The notes under the pieces are model-generated. The model searched no databases and was not told where the DNA came from. It saw only the letters and a program-made list of their open reading frames with translations. A stretch of DNA of 64,000 nt, taken from Dechloromonas hankyongensis (GTDB taxonomy: Bacteria; Pseudomonadota; Gammaproteobacteria; Burkholderiales; Rhodocyclaceae). The number at the start of each line of letters is the position of its first letter. Within the stretch, counting starts at the first letter, position 1. The stretch covers positions 434,001 to 498,000 of the forward strand of contig NZ_JAKLTN010000002.1 in assembly GCF_022012295.1 (NCBI RefSeq), written 5' to 3'. Both the position numbers and the translations under genes were made by a program. This document shows positions 16,032-24,525 of this stretch, piece by piece.

Positions 16032-17981
16032 TCAGACGTCGGCCTCGACCATGCCGCCGTCCTTTTCCATCCATGCCCTGCGGCCGGAGGCTTCGCCCTT
16101 GCCCATGAGCAGCGTGAAGGTCTTGTGCATGCGGGTGATGGTGTCGCGGTCGGCCTGGAAGGGCACAAGGCGGCGGGTGTCAGGACACAGCGTGGTTTCC
16201 CACAGCTGGTCAGGATTCATCTCGCCGAGGCCCTTGAAGCGGGAAACGGAAATCTTGTTCTCGTTGACGCCTTCCTCGCGCAGCTTGTGCAGGGTCTGCT
16301 CCTTTTCGGCTTCGTCCAGGCAATAGACCTTGCGCGTATGGCCGCGCGCTTCGACATCGACACGGAACAGCGGCGGCTGGGCGACGTGGATGTGGCCGCG
16401 CTCGACCAGGGCCGGGAAGTGCTTGAGGAATAGCGTGAACAGCAGCACCTGGATGTGCGAGCCGTCCACGTCGGCGTCGGACATGACGATGACGCGGCCG
16501 TAGCGCAGGCCGGAGACGTCCACCGTGTCGATCTGGTCGATGCCGTGCGGATCGACGCCGACGGCGACCGAGATGTCATGGACTTCGTTGTTCTTGAACA
16601 GTTGGTCGCGATCGACTTCCCAGGTGTTCAGCACCTTGCCGCGCAAAGGCAGCACGGCCTGGGTTTCCTTGTCGCGGCCCTGCTTGGCCGAACCGCCGGC
16701 CGAGTCGCCCTCGACCAGGAACAGTTCGTTGCGGCTGATGTCGTCCGATTCGCAATCGGTCAGCTTGCCGGGCAGGGTGGCGATGCCCGACGACTTCTTC
16801 TTCTCGACCTTCTGCGTCGATTTCATGCGGTTCTGCGCCGCCTTGACCGCCAGTTCGGCGATTTTCTTGCCGAAGTCGGCATGGCTGTTCAGCCACAGCT
16901 CGAAGGGATCGCGCACCATCTGGGCAACCAACTTGTAGGCGTCGCGGCTGGTCAGTTTTTCCTTGGTCTGGCCCTGGAATTGCGGGTCGAGCACCTTGGC
17001 CGACAGCAAGTAGGTCATCTTGCCGCATACGTCTTCCTGCGCCAGTTTGACCTTGGCCGGCAGGATGGCGTGGTGCTCGGCGAAAGCTTTCACCGCCTCG
17101 AAGACGCCGGATTTCAGGCCGGCTTCATGGGTGCCACCGTCCAGCGTCGGGATCAGGTTGACGTAGCTTTCCGGCTTGCCGCCGCCTTCCTCGAACCAGG
17201 CCAGCGCCCAGGTGGCGCCTTCGCCGACCGAGAACCCGTTTTCGACTTCGACGTATTTCTCGCCGACGAAAATCGGCGCCACTGGCGAGCCGACCATCAT
17301 TTCACTGAGGTAGTCGGCCATGCCGTTCTGGTAGCACCAGGTCTTCTTTTCCTGCCCGTCGATTTCCAGCTCGACCGTGACATTGGGCATCAGCACGGCT
17401 TTGGAGCGCAGCAGGTGCTCGAGCTGGCCGAGGTTGACCTTGGGCGAATCGAAATACTTGGCGTCGGGCGAGATGCGCACCGTCGTGCCGGTGGTGCGCG
17501 GGCCGACATCGCCGATGCGGGCCAGCGGCTCGGTGACGAAACCGTCGCCGAAGGCGATCTTGTGCACGCCGCCGCCGCGCTTGATCTCGACTTCCAGCCG
17601 GGTGGACAGCGCATTGGTCACCGACACGCCGACGCCGTGCAGGCCGCCCGAGAAGCGGTAGGCGTTGCCCGATTCCTTCTTGTTGAACTTGCCGCCGGCG
17701 TGCAGCTTGCAGAAAACCAACTCGACCGCCGGCTTGCCTTCTTCCGGGTGGATTTCGACCGGGATGCCGCGGCCGTTGTCGCTCACCTCGATAGTGCCGT
17801 CGGCGCGGATGGCAACGGAAATCTTCTTGGCGAAGCCGGCCAGCGCCTCGTCGGCCGCGTTGTCGATGACTTCCTGCACGATGTGGGTCGGGCAGGTCGT
17901 CCGGGTGTACATCCCGGGGCGTTCCTTGACGGGTTCGAGATCCTTGAGGACGCGGATGGAAGAGGCGGAGTAGTCGGACAT
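16032..17981 (-). CDS. parE: DNA topoisomerase IV subunit B
   Basis: 649-aa ATPase subunit of topoisomerase IV, which decatenates daughter chromosomes. GHKL ATPase residues (VIDNAADEALAG, GLHGVGVSVTNAL) precede the TOPRIM motifs EGDSAGGSAKQGRD and MSDADVDGSHI. The sequence RDKETQAVLPLRGKVLNTWE identifies ParE rather than GyrB, as does the length. The partner parC is not in the window. Confidence 0.96.
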   Translation of the reverse strand: MSDYSASSIRVLKDLEPVKERPGMYTRTTCPTHIVQEVIDNAADEALAGFAKKISVAIRADGTIEVSDNGRGIPVEIHPEEGKPAVELVFCKLHAGGKFNKKESGNAYRFSGGLHGVGVSVTNALSTRLEVEIKRGGGVHKIAFGDGFVTEPLARIGDVGPRTTGTTVRISPDAKYFDSPKVNLGQLEHLLRSKAVLMPNVTVELEIDGQEKKTWCYQNGMADYLSEMMVGSPVAPIFVGEKYVEVENGFSVGEGATWALAWFEEGGGKPESYVNLIPTLDGGTHEAGLKSGVFEAVKAFAEHHAILPAKVKLAQEDVCGKMTYLLSAKVLDPQFQGQTKEKLTSRDAYKLVAQMVRDPFELWLNSHADFGKKIAELAVKAAQNRMKSTQKVEKKKSSGIATLPGKLTDCESDDISRNELFLVEGDSAGGSAKQGRDKETQAVLPLRGKVLNTWEVDRDQLFKNNEVHDISVAVGVDPHGIDQIDTVDVSGLRYGRVIVMSDADVDGSHIQVLLFTLFLKHFPALVERGHIHVAQPPLFRVDVEARGHTRKVYCLDEAEKEQTLHKLREEGVNENKISVSRFKGLGEMNPDQLWETTLCPDTRRLVPFQADRDTITRMHKTFTLLMGKGEASGRRAWMEKDGGMVEADV

Positions 17982-18101
17982 GCTGTTCGGAATCTTGGGT
18001 GATAATTGCGGTCAAGCGCAGGCGCGGCGCAGACCGCGATTCTACCTGCCAGCGGCCCCCGCCGTAATCCTCTATCGCCCATTCAGCCAAGGAAACACCC
18101 G

Positions 18102-18752
18102 ATGAACGTTGCCCAGATCGCCACCACCCGCCGCACCTGCAAGGCCTTCGACCCCGCCCGCAAGATACCCGACGCCGTGATGGCCGACCTGCGCACCGTG
18201 CTGCGTTTCGCTCCGGCCTCGGTCAATTCGCAGCCCTGGCACTTCGTCGTGGCTGGCAGCGACGAAGGCAAGGCAAAGATCGCCGCCACGCTGGCCGGCA
18301 ACTACGCCTACAACGCCGCCAAGGTCGCCAAGTGCTCGCACGCCGTCATCCTGTGCGCCCGGACCGACCTCGACGACGCCCATTTGGCCGCCGTTCTCGC
18401 CCAGGAGGAGCAGGACGGTCGCTTCCCGACGGCGGAGGGCAAGACCATGCAGAGCAATTCGCGCTCCTTCTACGTCAAGAGTCACCACGACAAGCACGAT
18501 CTGGACGAGTGGGTCGATCGCCAGATCTACATCGCCCTCGGTAACCTGCTGCTGGCCGCCGGCGCGCTGGGGGTCGATGCCTGCCCGATGGAAGGCATTG
18601 ACGTGCAGGCCGTTGACACCGCGCTAGGCCTGCGCGAGCAGGGGTTGCGCAGCGTCGTGATGGTCGCCCTCGGCTACGGCAGTGACGAGGACTTCAACGC
18701 CAAGCTGCCCAAGTCGCGCCTGCCCGAAGCCAGCCTCTTTACCGACATCTGA
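18102..18752 (+). CDS. NfsB-like oxygen-insensitive NAD(P)H nitroreductase
   Basis: 216-aa FMN enzyme of the nitroreductase family. It shows the start IATTRRTCKAFDP, the FMN-contact APASVNSQPWHFVV and the C-terminal LPKSRLPEASLF typical of the NfsB branch. It reduces nitroaromatics and quinones in the cytoplasm; the natural substrate is uncertain. The ATG at 18102 has AAGGAAAC upstream. Transcribed divergently from parE across a 120-bp gap. Confidence 0.92.
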   Translation: MNVAQIATTRRTCKAFDPARKIPDAVMADLRTVLRFAPASVNSQPWHFVVAGSDEGKAKIAATLAGNYAYNAAKVAKCSHAVILCARTDLDDAHLAAVLAQEEQDGRFPTAEGKTMQSNSRSFYVKSHHDKHDLDEWVDRQIYIALGNLLLAAGALGVDACPMEGIDVQAVDTALGLREQGLRSVVMVALGYGSDEDFNAKLPKSRLPEASLFTDI

Positions 18753-18816
18753 GCAGCGGCATACGGCCATGGTCCAGCACCATGGCATAATTCCCATTCA
18801 GGCAAAGGAGTCCGCC

Positions 18817-19011
18817 ATGAATGAAGAAACCAAACACCAGCCTGCTCCCTATCGCGAACGCGGCAGGGACCGGCGTTCCCGCACCGGCATCGAGCCGCCG
18901 CCGTTCATGACCCGCGAGGGTCTGGTCGAGGTAGAGCGGCGCTCGCCCTTCGACCGCCGCGCCACATGGTTGCGCGAGTTTTCCATCGATATCCCGGCTG
19001 TTTCCCACTGA
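18817..19011 (+). CDS. Small Arg-rich protein (64 aa)
   Basis: Strongly charged protein with arginine clusters (RERGRDRRSRTG, RRSPFDRRATWLREF). An excellent ribosome-binding site (AAAGGAG, seven bases before the ATG) and a CATAAT at 18786-18791 that could be a -10 box support expression. I do not recognise a family. It is 49 bases ahead of the DUF808 gene and could be the first gene of that operon. Confidence 0.6.
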   Translation: MNEETKHQPAPYRERGRDRRSRTGIEPPPFMTREGLVEVERRSPFDRRATWLREFSIDIPAVSH

Positions 19012-19060
19012 ACTTGCGCGCGCCGCGGTGGCGCCGCCCTGATTGAGAACGGAGTTCCCA

Positions 19061-19984
19061 ATGGCCGGCGCCAGCCTGCTTGTCCTGATTGACGATATAG
19101 CGACGATCCTCGATGACGTCGCGGTGCTGACCAAGGTGGCGGCACAAAAGACGGCCGGCGTGCTCGGCGACGACCTTGCCCTCAATGCCCAGCAGGTGGC
19201 CGGCGTGGCAGCCGAACGCGAGCTGCCGGTGGTGTGGGCGGTGGCGGTCGGCTCGCTGAAGAACAAGCTGATCCTGGTTCCCACTGCGCTGGCCATCAGC
19301 GCCTTCATCCCGTGGGCGGTAATGCCCCTGCTCATGCTCGGCGGCCTCTACCTATGCCTGGAGGGCGTCGAAAAGCTGGCGCACAAATGGCTGCACAGCG
19401 CCGAGGAAGATGCGGCGCACCACGCCGAGGAACTGGCGGCGGTGGCCGATGAAAGCGTCGATCTGGCCGCCTTCGAGGCGGACAAGATCAAGGGGGCCAT
19501 CCGTACGGACTTCGTGCTGTCGGCCGAAATCATCGTCATTGCGCTGGGCACCGTGGCCGGGCAGCCCTTTGCGTCGCAGGTCGCTGTTCTGGCCGGCATC
19601 GGCGTGATCATGACGGTCGGCGTCTATGGCATCGTCGCCGGCATCGTGAAGATGGACGACGTGGGCGCCTGGCTGCTGCAGAAAGGCTCAGGGGCGGCCA
19701 AGGTTGTCGGCAAGGGCCTGCTGCTCGCCGCCCCGAAACTGATGCGCCTGCTCACCGTGCTCGGTACGGCGGCAATGTTTCTGGTCGGCGGCAGCATCCT
19801 GGTGCACGGTATTCCGCCGCTGCATCACGCCATCGAGCACGGCGCCGCCATGGCCGGGGCATTGAGTGGCGTGGCCGGGATGGTGCTCGATGCCGTAGCC
19901 GGCATCGTTGGCGGCGTGCTGGCACTGCTCGGCATGCAGGCATTTGGCGCGGCGCGCAAACTGGTTTCGGGAGGAGCGAAGGCA
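19061..19984 (+). CDS. DUF808 family inner-membrane protein
   Basis: About 308 aa, start ATG 19061 with ACGGAG upstream (an in-frame ATG at 19043 is less supported). The sequence [20 protein letters not shown] and the [21 protein letters not shown] helix match DUF808 (YedI-like). At least five membrane helices plus a charged cytoplasmic loop rich in Asp/Glu (about residues 105-145). Function unknown. The stop codon ends at 19987 and overlaps the next start (ATGA), so the next protein is likely made in step with it. Confidence 0.85.
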
Positions 19985-21027
19985 TGAGCAAGGCACTGCG
20001 TTTGTCGGAGAAGTGGTTCCGTTTCGGGCTGTGGCTGGTCGCTTTTGTCTTTGCCAGCTTCCTGATCGGGCTGGGCGGAACGGTCGTCGCCAACCTGCCC
20101 AAGGTCGAACACCGCTACGAACTGGACGATTTCATCGACAAGCCGGCCGCCGAAAAGCTGCGCACCGAACTGCGCGCGCTGCAGGAGAAACGGCAGGTGG
20201 CGCAGGACGCCCACGACCAGGCCCAGCTGAAGGTCAATGCTGCCCGCGCCAATTCAGGGGCGGCGCGCGACACCTTCAACAGCTGGCTGTCCACCCGCCA
20301 TGCTACCCAGCGTCCGGAACAGGACCGCGAACTGATTGAACGGACTCAGGCGCTGGAGGAATTGAAGATACTCGAGCGCAAGGCGCTGGCCGATGTCGAG
20401 CGCCAGCAGCAACACCTCCTCGACGCCCGCCAAGCCGAGGCGAGGGCGCAGCGGGACCTGCACGAACTGGAAAAGGACGCCTCGGAAAAATTGAATGTCG
20501 AACTGCGCCACCAGGAACTGCGCGTATTCGGCTACCGCCTGCTGCTCACCCTGCCGCTGCTCGGCGCAGCCGGCTGGCTGTTCGCCAAGAAGCGCCACAG
20601 CACCTGGTGGCCCTTCGTCTGGGGTTTCATCTACTTCGCGCTGTTCGCCTTCTTCGTTGAGCTGGTGCCCTACCTGCCGAGCTACGGCGGCTATGTGCGC
20701 TACGTGGTCGGCATCGTCATCACGGTGCTGGTCGGCCGCTACGCCATCATCGCCCTGAACCGCTACCTGGAAAAGCAGAAACAGGCCGAGGCCATGCCCG
20801 ACGTCGAGCGGCGCAAGGAACTCAGCTACGACACCGCGCTGGCCCGCCTGGCCAAGAAGGTCTGCCCCGGTTGCGAACGGCCGGTCGATCTGGCCAATGC
20901 GGCCATCGACTACTGTCCGCATTGCGGCATCTGTCTGTTTGATCGCTGCGGCAAGTGCAATGAGCGCAAGAGCGCTTTTGCGCGCTTCTGCCACGCTTGC
21001 GGGGCGGCCGGGCAGGGCGAGGGGTGA
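19984..21027 (+). CDS. Membrane protein with coiled coil and double zinc ribbon
   Basis: 347 aa. Order: one N-terminal helix (about 14-36), a long charged coiled coil (about 50-175), three more hydrophobic segments (about 185-260), then a C-terminal cytoplasmic double zinc ribbon with CPGC, CPHC, CGKC and CHAC. Not a family I can name. The coiled coil followed by zinc ribbons suggests a structural or scaffold protein at the membrane. Start overlaps the DUF808 stop (ATGA). A terminator follows. Confidence 0.78.
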   Translation: MSKALRLSEKWFRFGLWLVAFVFASFLIGLGGTVVANLPKVEHRYELDDFIDKPAAEKLRTELRALQEKRQVAQDAHDQAQLKVNAARANSGAARDTFNSWLSTRHATQRPEQDRELIERTQALEELKILERKALADVERQQQHLLDARQAEARAQRDLHELEKDASEKLNVELRHQELRVFGYRLLLTLPLLGAAGWLFAKKRHSTWWPFVWGFIYFALFAFFVELVPYLPSYGGYVRYVVGIVITVLVGRYAIIALNRYLEKQKQAEAMPDVERRKELSYDTALARLAKKVCPGCERPVDLANAAIDYCPHCGICLFDRCGKCNERKSAFARFCHACGAAGQGEG

Positions 21028-21082
21028 AGGCGAAGTGCCAGAAGGGGCAGCCTTGCCAAATGTCGGGCATCGAACGATTAAC

Positions 21083-21108
21083 AAAAAACCGTGTTTCGGC
21101 GGTTTTTT
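21083..21108. terminator. Bidirectional terminator between zinc-ribbon gene and FtsH-like gene
   Basis: AAAAAACCG (21083-21091) pairs with CGGTTTTTT (21100-21108); an 8-base loop. Works for either strand, but the GC core is short so strength is uncertain. Confidence 0.6.
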
Positions 21109-21223
21109 TCACCAGCTTTCGGCTGAACCGGATAGTCCCCAGACGACTATAGGTACTCAAAAATGGCCCGCACCGCAAGCGGGGTGAAGATAACGCTAGC
21201 CTTGTTTAGGACGATTGTTCAAT

Positions 21224-23323
21224 TCAATGGGCCTGCACCGCCAATGAACCGTCCTCGAATCGACGTATTTCGGCCAGCGCCTCAGCCAGGCCCATCTCGC
21301 TGTCTTCCAGCAATCTATCAACGAGGTATGCGCTGAGGGCTTTTTGGCCGCTAAGGATATTCATGGTTTCAGCATACAGACGCTCACTTTGCGTCTCCAT
21401 GATCGTCCGGGTTTCCTCATCCAGATCGCGATTGTCTCCACGGCCGTCTCGCGAAAGCGACCCGAAGTTCAGGCGCGTGTTGCGATACATGCCGACTTCC
21501 GCCACGGCGTGGTGAAGAAGCTTGGTAACTCGCGAAATGTCGTTGTGCGCACCATTGGTCACCCCTTCCTCACCGAAGAACAACTCTTCATTGGCCATCC
21601 CGCCCAACAGCACGCGGATGTCGTGCTCGATGTCGCCTTTGCTCTTCAGTAGGTTATTGCCTTGCTTGTGGAAGACAAACCCCAAAGCGTTGTTGCGCGG
21701 ATTGGCCTTCAGGGAAATCTTGATCGTCTTCATATCGGCAAGGATCTGTTCCCAGTCGTCGTTTGTTCGTTTTCGCTCATAAGCCAGATCAACAAGAAAA
21801 TGCCCCCATTCGTGCACCGCAATGATGCGGCGATCGCGTTCCCTTTCCATGGTCGTATCGGCGTTCACGTTCCCCACCAGAACACGTTCCGCCGCTTGCA
21901 TCAAGGTGTTTTCATCGATCATGCCGCCGGCCTTCACCGCGAGTATGCCGGCCTGGTTGATGATCGTCTCTAGATCGGCCGGGCTTCTCCCTTCGGTCAC
22001 TGCCACCAGGTGACGTAGATCCAGGTCTGGCAGCACCTTGTCGGCACGCCCATCCAGATAATGCGTAATGATCGCCAGGCGTTCCTCCCTGTTGGGGTGA
22101 CGGAAATCCACCTTCATCTGGAAGCGACGCAACATCGCTTCGTCCATCTGCATCGTTTCGCTATTGAAATTGCTCGCCACGATCCAGATGATTTCCGTGT
22201 CGTTCAGACTGCGCACGCCGTCCAGGACGGACAACAGCGTGTTGGCGGTGTCGTCGTCGAACTTGCGTCGGCCGCCACGCTTCATGAACAGATCCTGCGC
22301 CTCATCCAGAAAAATGATGCATTTTTTACGTCGGCGAGCCATCGCCACGATACGGCCGAGTGTGTTGGCCCCACCGGCAACGAAGCCGGTTTCCAGATTG
22401 GCGGCGGAGTGGAACAGGATGGGAAGCTTCAACTCCTTGGCCAGGTAGCTGGCCAGCTTGGTTTTCCCAGTTCCGGCCGGGCCGCTGAACATGACGTTGA
22501 AGGGCTTGTCGATCCCATAGTCGGCATATTCGGTGCGACGCTCGTACTGGTCCATGATCTGAAAGACCTCGGCCTTGATGTCGTCCATGCCCACAAGATC
22601 ATCGATCGAGCCTTGTATCTGCGAAGCCTCGATGAATTTCAATGACTTGAATTGTTCCTTGAATTGGAAGTAAAGAAAGGTCAGCAGTCCTATGGTCAGC
22701 GTGCCGGACAAAATCCCGCTGATACTGGCTTTCCAGCCGTCCTTTTCCATTTGCGGACGCGCGTTGGCAAAGTGGAGGTCGAGGCGTTCGAATAACTCCA
22801 GATTCGTCGGACTCAAATCGCCCCGCGGAATAAACAGCAGCTTGCTGCCCCAAGGAGCGGAGGCCGCTTTATCGGTGAAAATCCGCGTCTCCAGATCACT
22901 GGGGTAAAAGGCATATTGCTTGCCCGCAGACTCCACCAGCGCAATTCGCTCCGATACGTTCCACATCACCGGTTCGTAGACAATGGTGATGCGGTCGATC
23001 GTGTGGGTTTCAAGAAATGGCAGGATGGAGCCAACCCCAAACACGACGGGGAGCTTGTCGTTTAGCGGACCAACCACATCGCCGGCTTTCCCCGCCGCCG
23101 CCATTGCCGAGATTTCAAGACGGATCGCGGCCTGCTTGCGAACCAGGTAAATGGAATAGATACCACTCGCGACGATGGCGAGGCATATTGCAACTACTGC
23201 TAGGCGAGTGAGCCGGGATTGGGCTGCGAACCAGTCGAAAAGGCGGCTCCAAAGTTTCTTCGCTGCGTTATTGAACCTGCCCCACCAATCGAGCGTGGCT
23301 CCTGATTTCGCTCTGTCCGACAT
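21224..23323 (-). CDS. Divergent membrane-bound FtsH-like AAA metalloprotease
   Basis: 699 aa. Order: helix 1 (about 39-60), an extracytoplasmic domain of about 140 residues (roughly twice that of FtsH), helix 2 (about 203-220), AAA domain with Walker A GPAGTGKT (281-288) and Walker B IIFLDE (336-341), then an M41-type protease domain with HEWGH (504-508) and the GAHND motif (Asp595) that supplies the third zinc ligand in FtsH. Active-site residues are thus kept. Differences from FtsH: DEAQD in place of DEIDA, the second region of homology reads MDEAMLRRF instead of the LLRPGRFD form, and the pore loop is altered. Base composition is visibly lower in GC than flanking genes. Probably a paralogous, perhaps transferred, quality-control protease with a narrower substrate range. 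Confidence 0.85.
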   Translation of the reverse strand: MSDRAKSGATLDWWGRFNNAAKKLWSRLFDWFAAQSRLTRLAVVAICLAIVASGIYSIYLVRKQAAIRLEISAMAAAGKAGDVVGPLNDKLPVVFGVGSILPFLETHTIDRITIVYEPVMWNVSERIALVESAGKQYAFYPSDLETRIFTDKAASAPWGSKLLFIPRGDLSPTNLELFERLDLHFANARPQMEKDGWKASISGILSGTLTIGLLTFLYFQFKEQFKSLKFIEASQIQGSIDDLVGMDDIKAEVFQIMDQYERRTEYADYGIDKPFNVMFSGPAGTGKTKLASYLAKELKLPILFHSAANLETGFVAGGANTLGRIVAMARRRKKCIIFLDEAQDLFMKRGGRRKFDDDTANTLLSVLDGVRSLNDTEIIWIVASNFNSETMQMDEAMLRRFQMKVDFRHPNREERLAIITHYLDGRADKVLPDLDLRHLVAVTEGRSPADLETIINQAGILAVKAGGMIDENTLMQAAERVLVGNVNADTTMERERDRRIIAVHEWGHFLVDLAYERKRTNDDWEQILADMKTIKISLKANPRNNALGFVFHKQGNNLLKSKGDIEHDIRVLLGGMANEELFFGEEGVTNGAHNDISRVTKLLHHAVAEVGMYRNTRLNFGSLSRDGRGDNRDLDEETRTIMETQSERLYAETMNILSGQKALSAYLVDRLLEDSEMGLAEALAEIRRFEDGSLAVQAH

Positions 23324-23387
23324 GCCGATCCTTGGTTATGGCGCATCTGATCCGAAAAGCGTTTGCCAATCCCCGTTTGGATCGGCA

Positions 23388-23406
23388 AGGGCCACATAGT
23401 GGTCCT
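23388..23406. promoter_or_regulatory. Inverted repeat upstream of the FtsH-like gene
   Basis: AGGGCCAC-ATA-GTGGTCCT: 8-base arms, one G/T mismatch, 3-base centre. It lies 65 bases upstream of the FtsH-like start, with no T-run, so it is more like an operator than a terminator. Low certainty. Confidence 0.3.
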
Positions 23407-23604
23407 GGACGGCGCCAAAGCTATATCAAGTGGCTTTGATCGGATTTTGGGCGTTGCGGTTCAGTCCGGGCGCAATCGGAGCGAACTATCGATTGCTATG
23501 TGCGCTGCCACACAGAGGCGCCGATTGGGGAAGAGTAAAACAAAGACGCGTGGGGAATTCCCTGTACCGCATATGGAATCTCAACTCTTGGAAAGGGATT
23601 TTCG

Positions 23605-23679
23605 ATGAACAATATCGTTTACATCGTCGGCTTGGTGGTGATCGTTATTGCGGTCCTGTCGTATTTTGGCATGCGCTAA
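23605..23679 (+). CDS. 24-aa hydrophobic membrane peptide
   Basis: Tiny frame reading MNNIVYIVGLVVIVIAV and ending LSYFGMR: one membrane helix with a short polar end. AAAGGGA lies eight bases before the ATG, and the stop is TAA. I recall very similar tiny proteins (VYIVG...VIVIAxLxFxGxR layout) in many proteobacteria, unannotated in function. It is in the AT-richer patch, divergent from the FtsH-like gene. Such small membrane proteins often regulate a membrane partner. Confidence 0.6.
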   Translation: MNNIVYIVGLVVIVIAVLSYFGMR

Positions 23680-23811
23680 ATACTAGGGGCGGCCTAGCAC
23701 TTTGCTTCGGGCTTCTTTGCGGTGGCGGTCGACAGGATGATTGCATCACCCCAGTACGGGTTGTCGATTTGTCTCTTTAGAGAATGACAGAAAAGGGCGA
23801 AAGGAAGCTTG

Positions 23812-24390
23812 CTACATGCGACCAAATCCGCCGCCCATACCGCCACTTGGGCCTTTCATGCCGCCACCCCCCGGCCCTTCGCGACAGGGGTTGCTGCGTT
23901 CGCCACCACCCGCACCGCCTAGAGCGGAATAAAGTGCCGGCACGGTGCCGGGCAGCGTCTGATCGGCGGTTTTCTGCTGGCTTTCGTCGAGTGCGCCGTA
24001 GAGCTTGCTCGCTGTTTCCTGGATTTCCTCCATTGCGGTCAGGCGGTTGCGGACTGTGTCGACCGTCTCGGCGATCTGCTGCATGGCAGTCTGCTTGCGG
24101 TGATAGGCCTGCAGTTTCATCTGGTCGGCCATGAGGGCACTGATTTTTTCGACGTAGGCATCCCACAGGACGGTCTGCCCGGGCGTGAGTTTCAGGGCTT
24201 CGGCGGTAAGTTGCAGATGGTTATGGGTTTGCGCCACGACGGTATCGGCGCCACGTCCGCCCATGCCGGCCGCTGGGCCGTCCATGTCGCCGCCACGCCC
24301 GCCGCCCGGGCCGCCCCGGGCATCGGGACCGGAGGCGCAGGCGGCGAGAAGCAGGGGGACAAAAACGAGCGAGAGGATTCCGTGTTTCAT
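23812..24390 (-). CDS. Gly-rich Spy-like lipoprotein
   Basis: 192 aa with a lipobox (LLAACAS, Cys18). After a Gly/Asp-rich linker, the helical core carries an LTPGQ motif (LKLTPGQTVLWDAY), as in the LTxxQ/Spy family, then long helices rich in Gln (KLQAYHRKQTAMQQI), and a Gly/Met/Pro-rich tail (PGGGGMKGPSGGMGGGFGRM). A second Spy-like protein occurs at 15405. Likely a membrane-anchored envelope chaperone; function is inferred. Confidence 0.7.
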   Translation of the reverse strand: MKHGILSLVFVPLLLAACASGPDARGGPGGGRGGDMDGPAAGMGGRGADTVVAQTHNHLQLTAEALKLTPGQTVLWDAYVEKISALMADQMKLQAYHRKQTAMQQIAETVDTVRNRLTAMEEIQETASKLYGALDESQQKTADQTLPGTVPALYSALGGAGGGERSNPCREGPGGGGMKGPSGGMGGGFGRM

Positions 24391-24525
24391 GGTGGCGGCG
24401 GGTAGTGGAGACCGGGTGATTCTGGCGGCCGCCGGCGTTAATCCGGGTTAAGGCCCGGTAAGTGTTTGTATTGCCCGGGGAGCGGATTTGCTAACCTGTG
24501 CGCCTGTTCGTCTGTTGCCTGCATC

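Noticed and set aside
23363..23608. 81-codon frame upstream of the 24-aa peptide
   Set aside because: No ribosome-binding site or recognisable motif, and it overlaps the better-supported tiny gene.
21028..23811. Mobile element borders around the low-GC FtsH-like patch
   Set aside because: No transposase, integrase, tRNA or flanking direct repeat could be found by eye.
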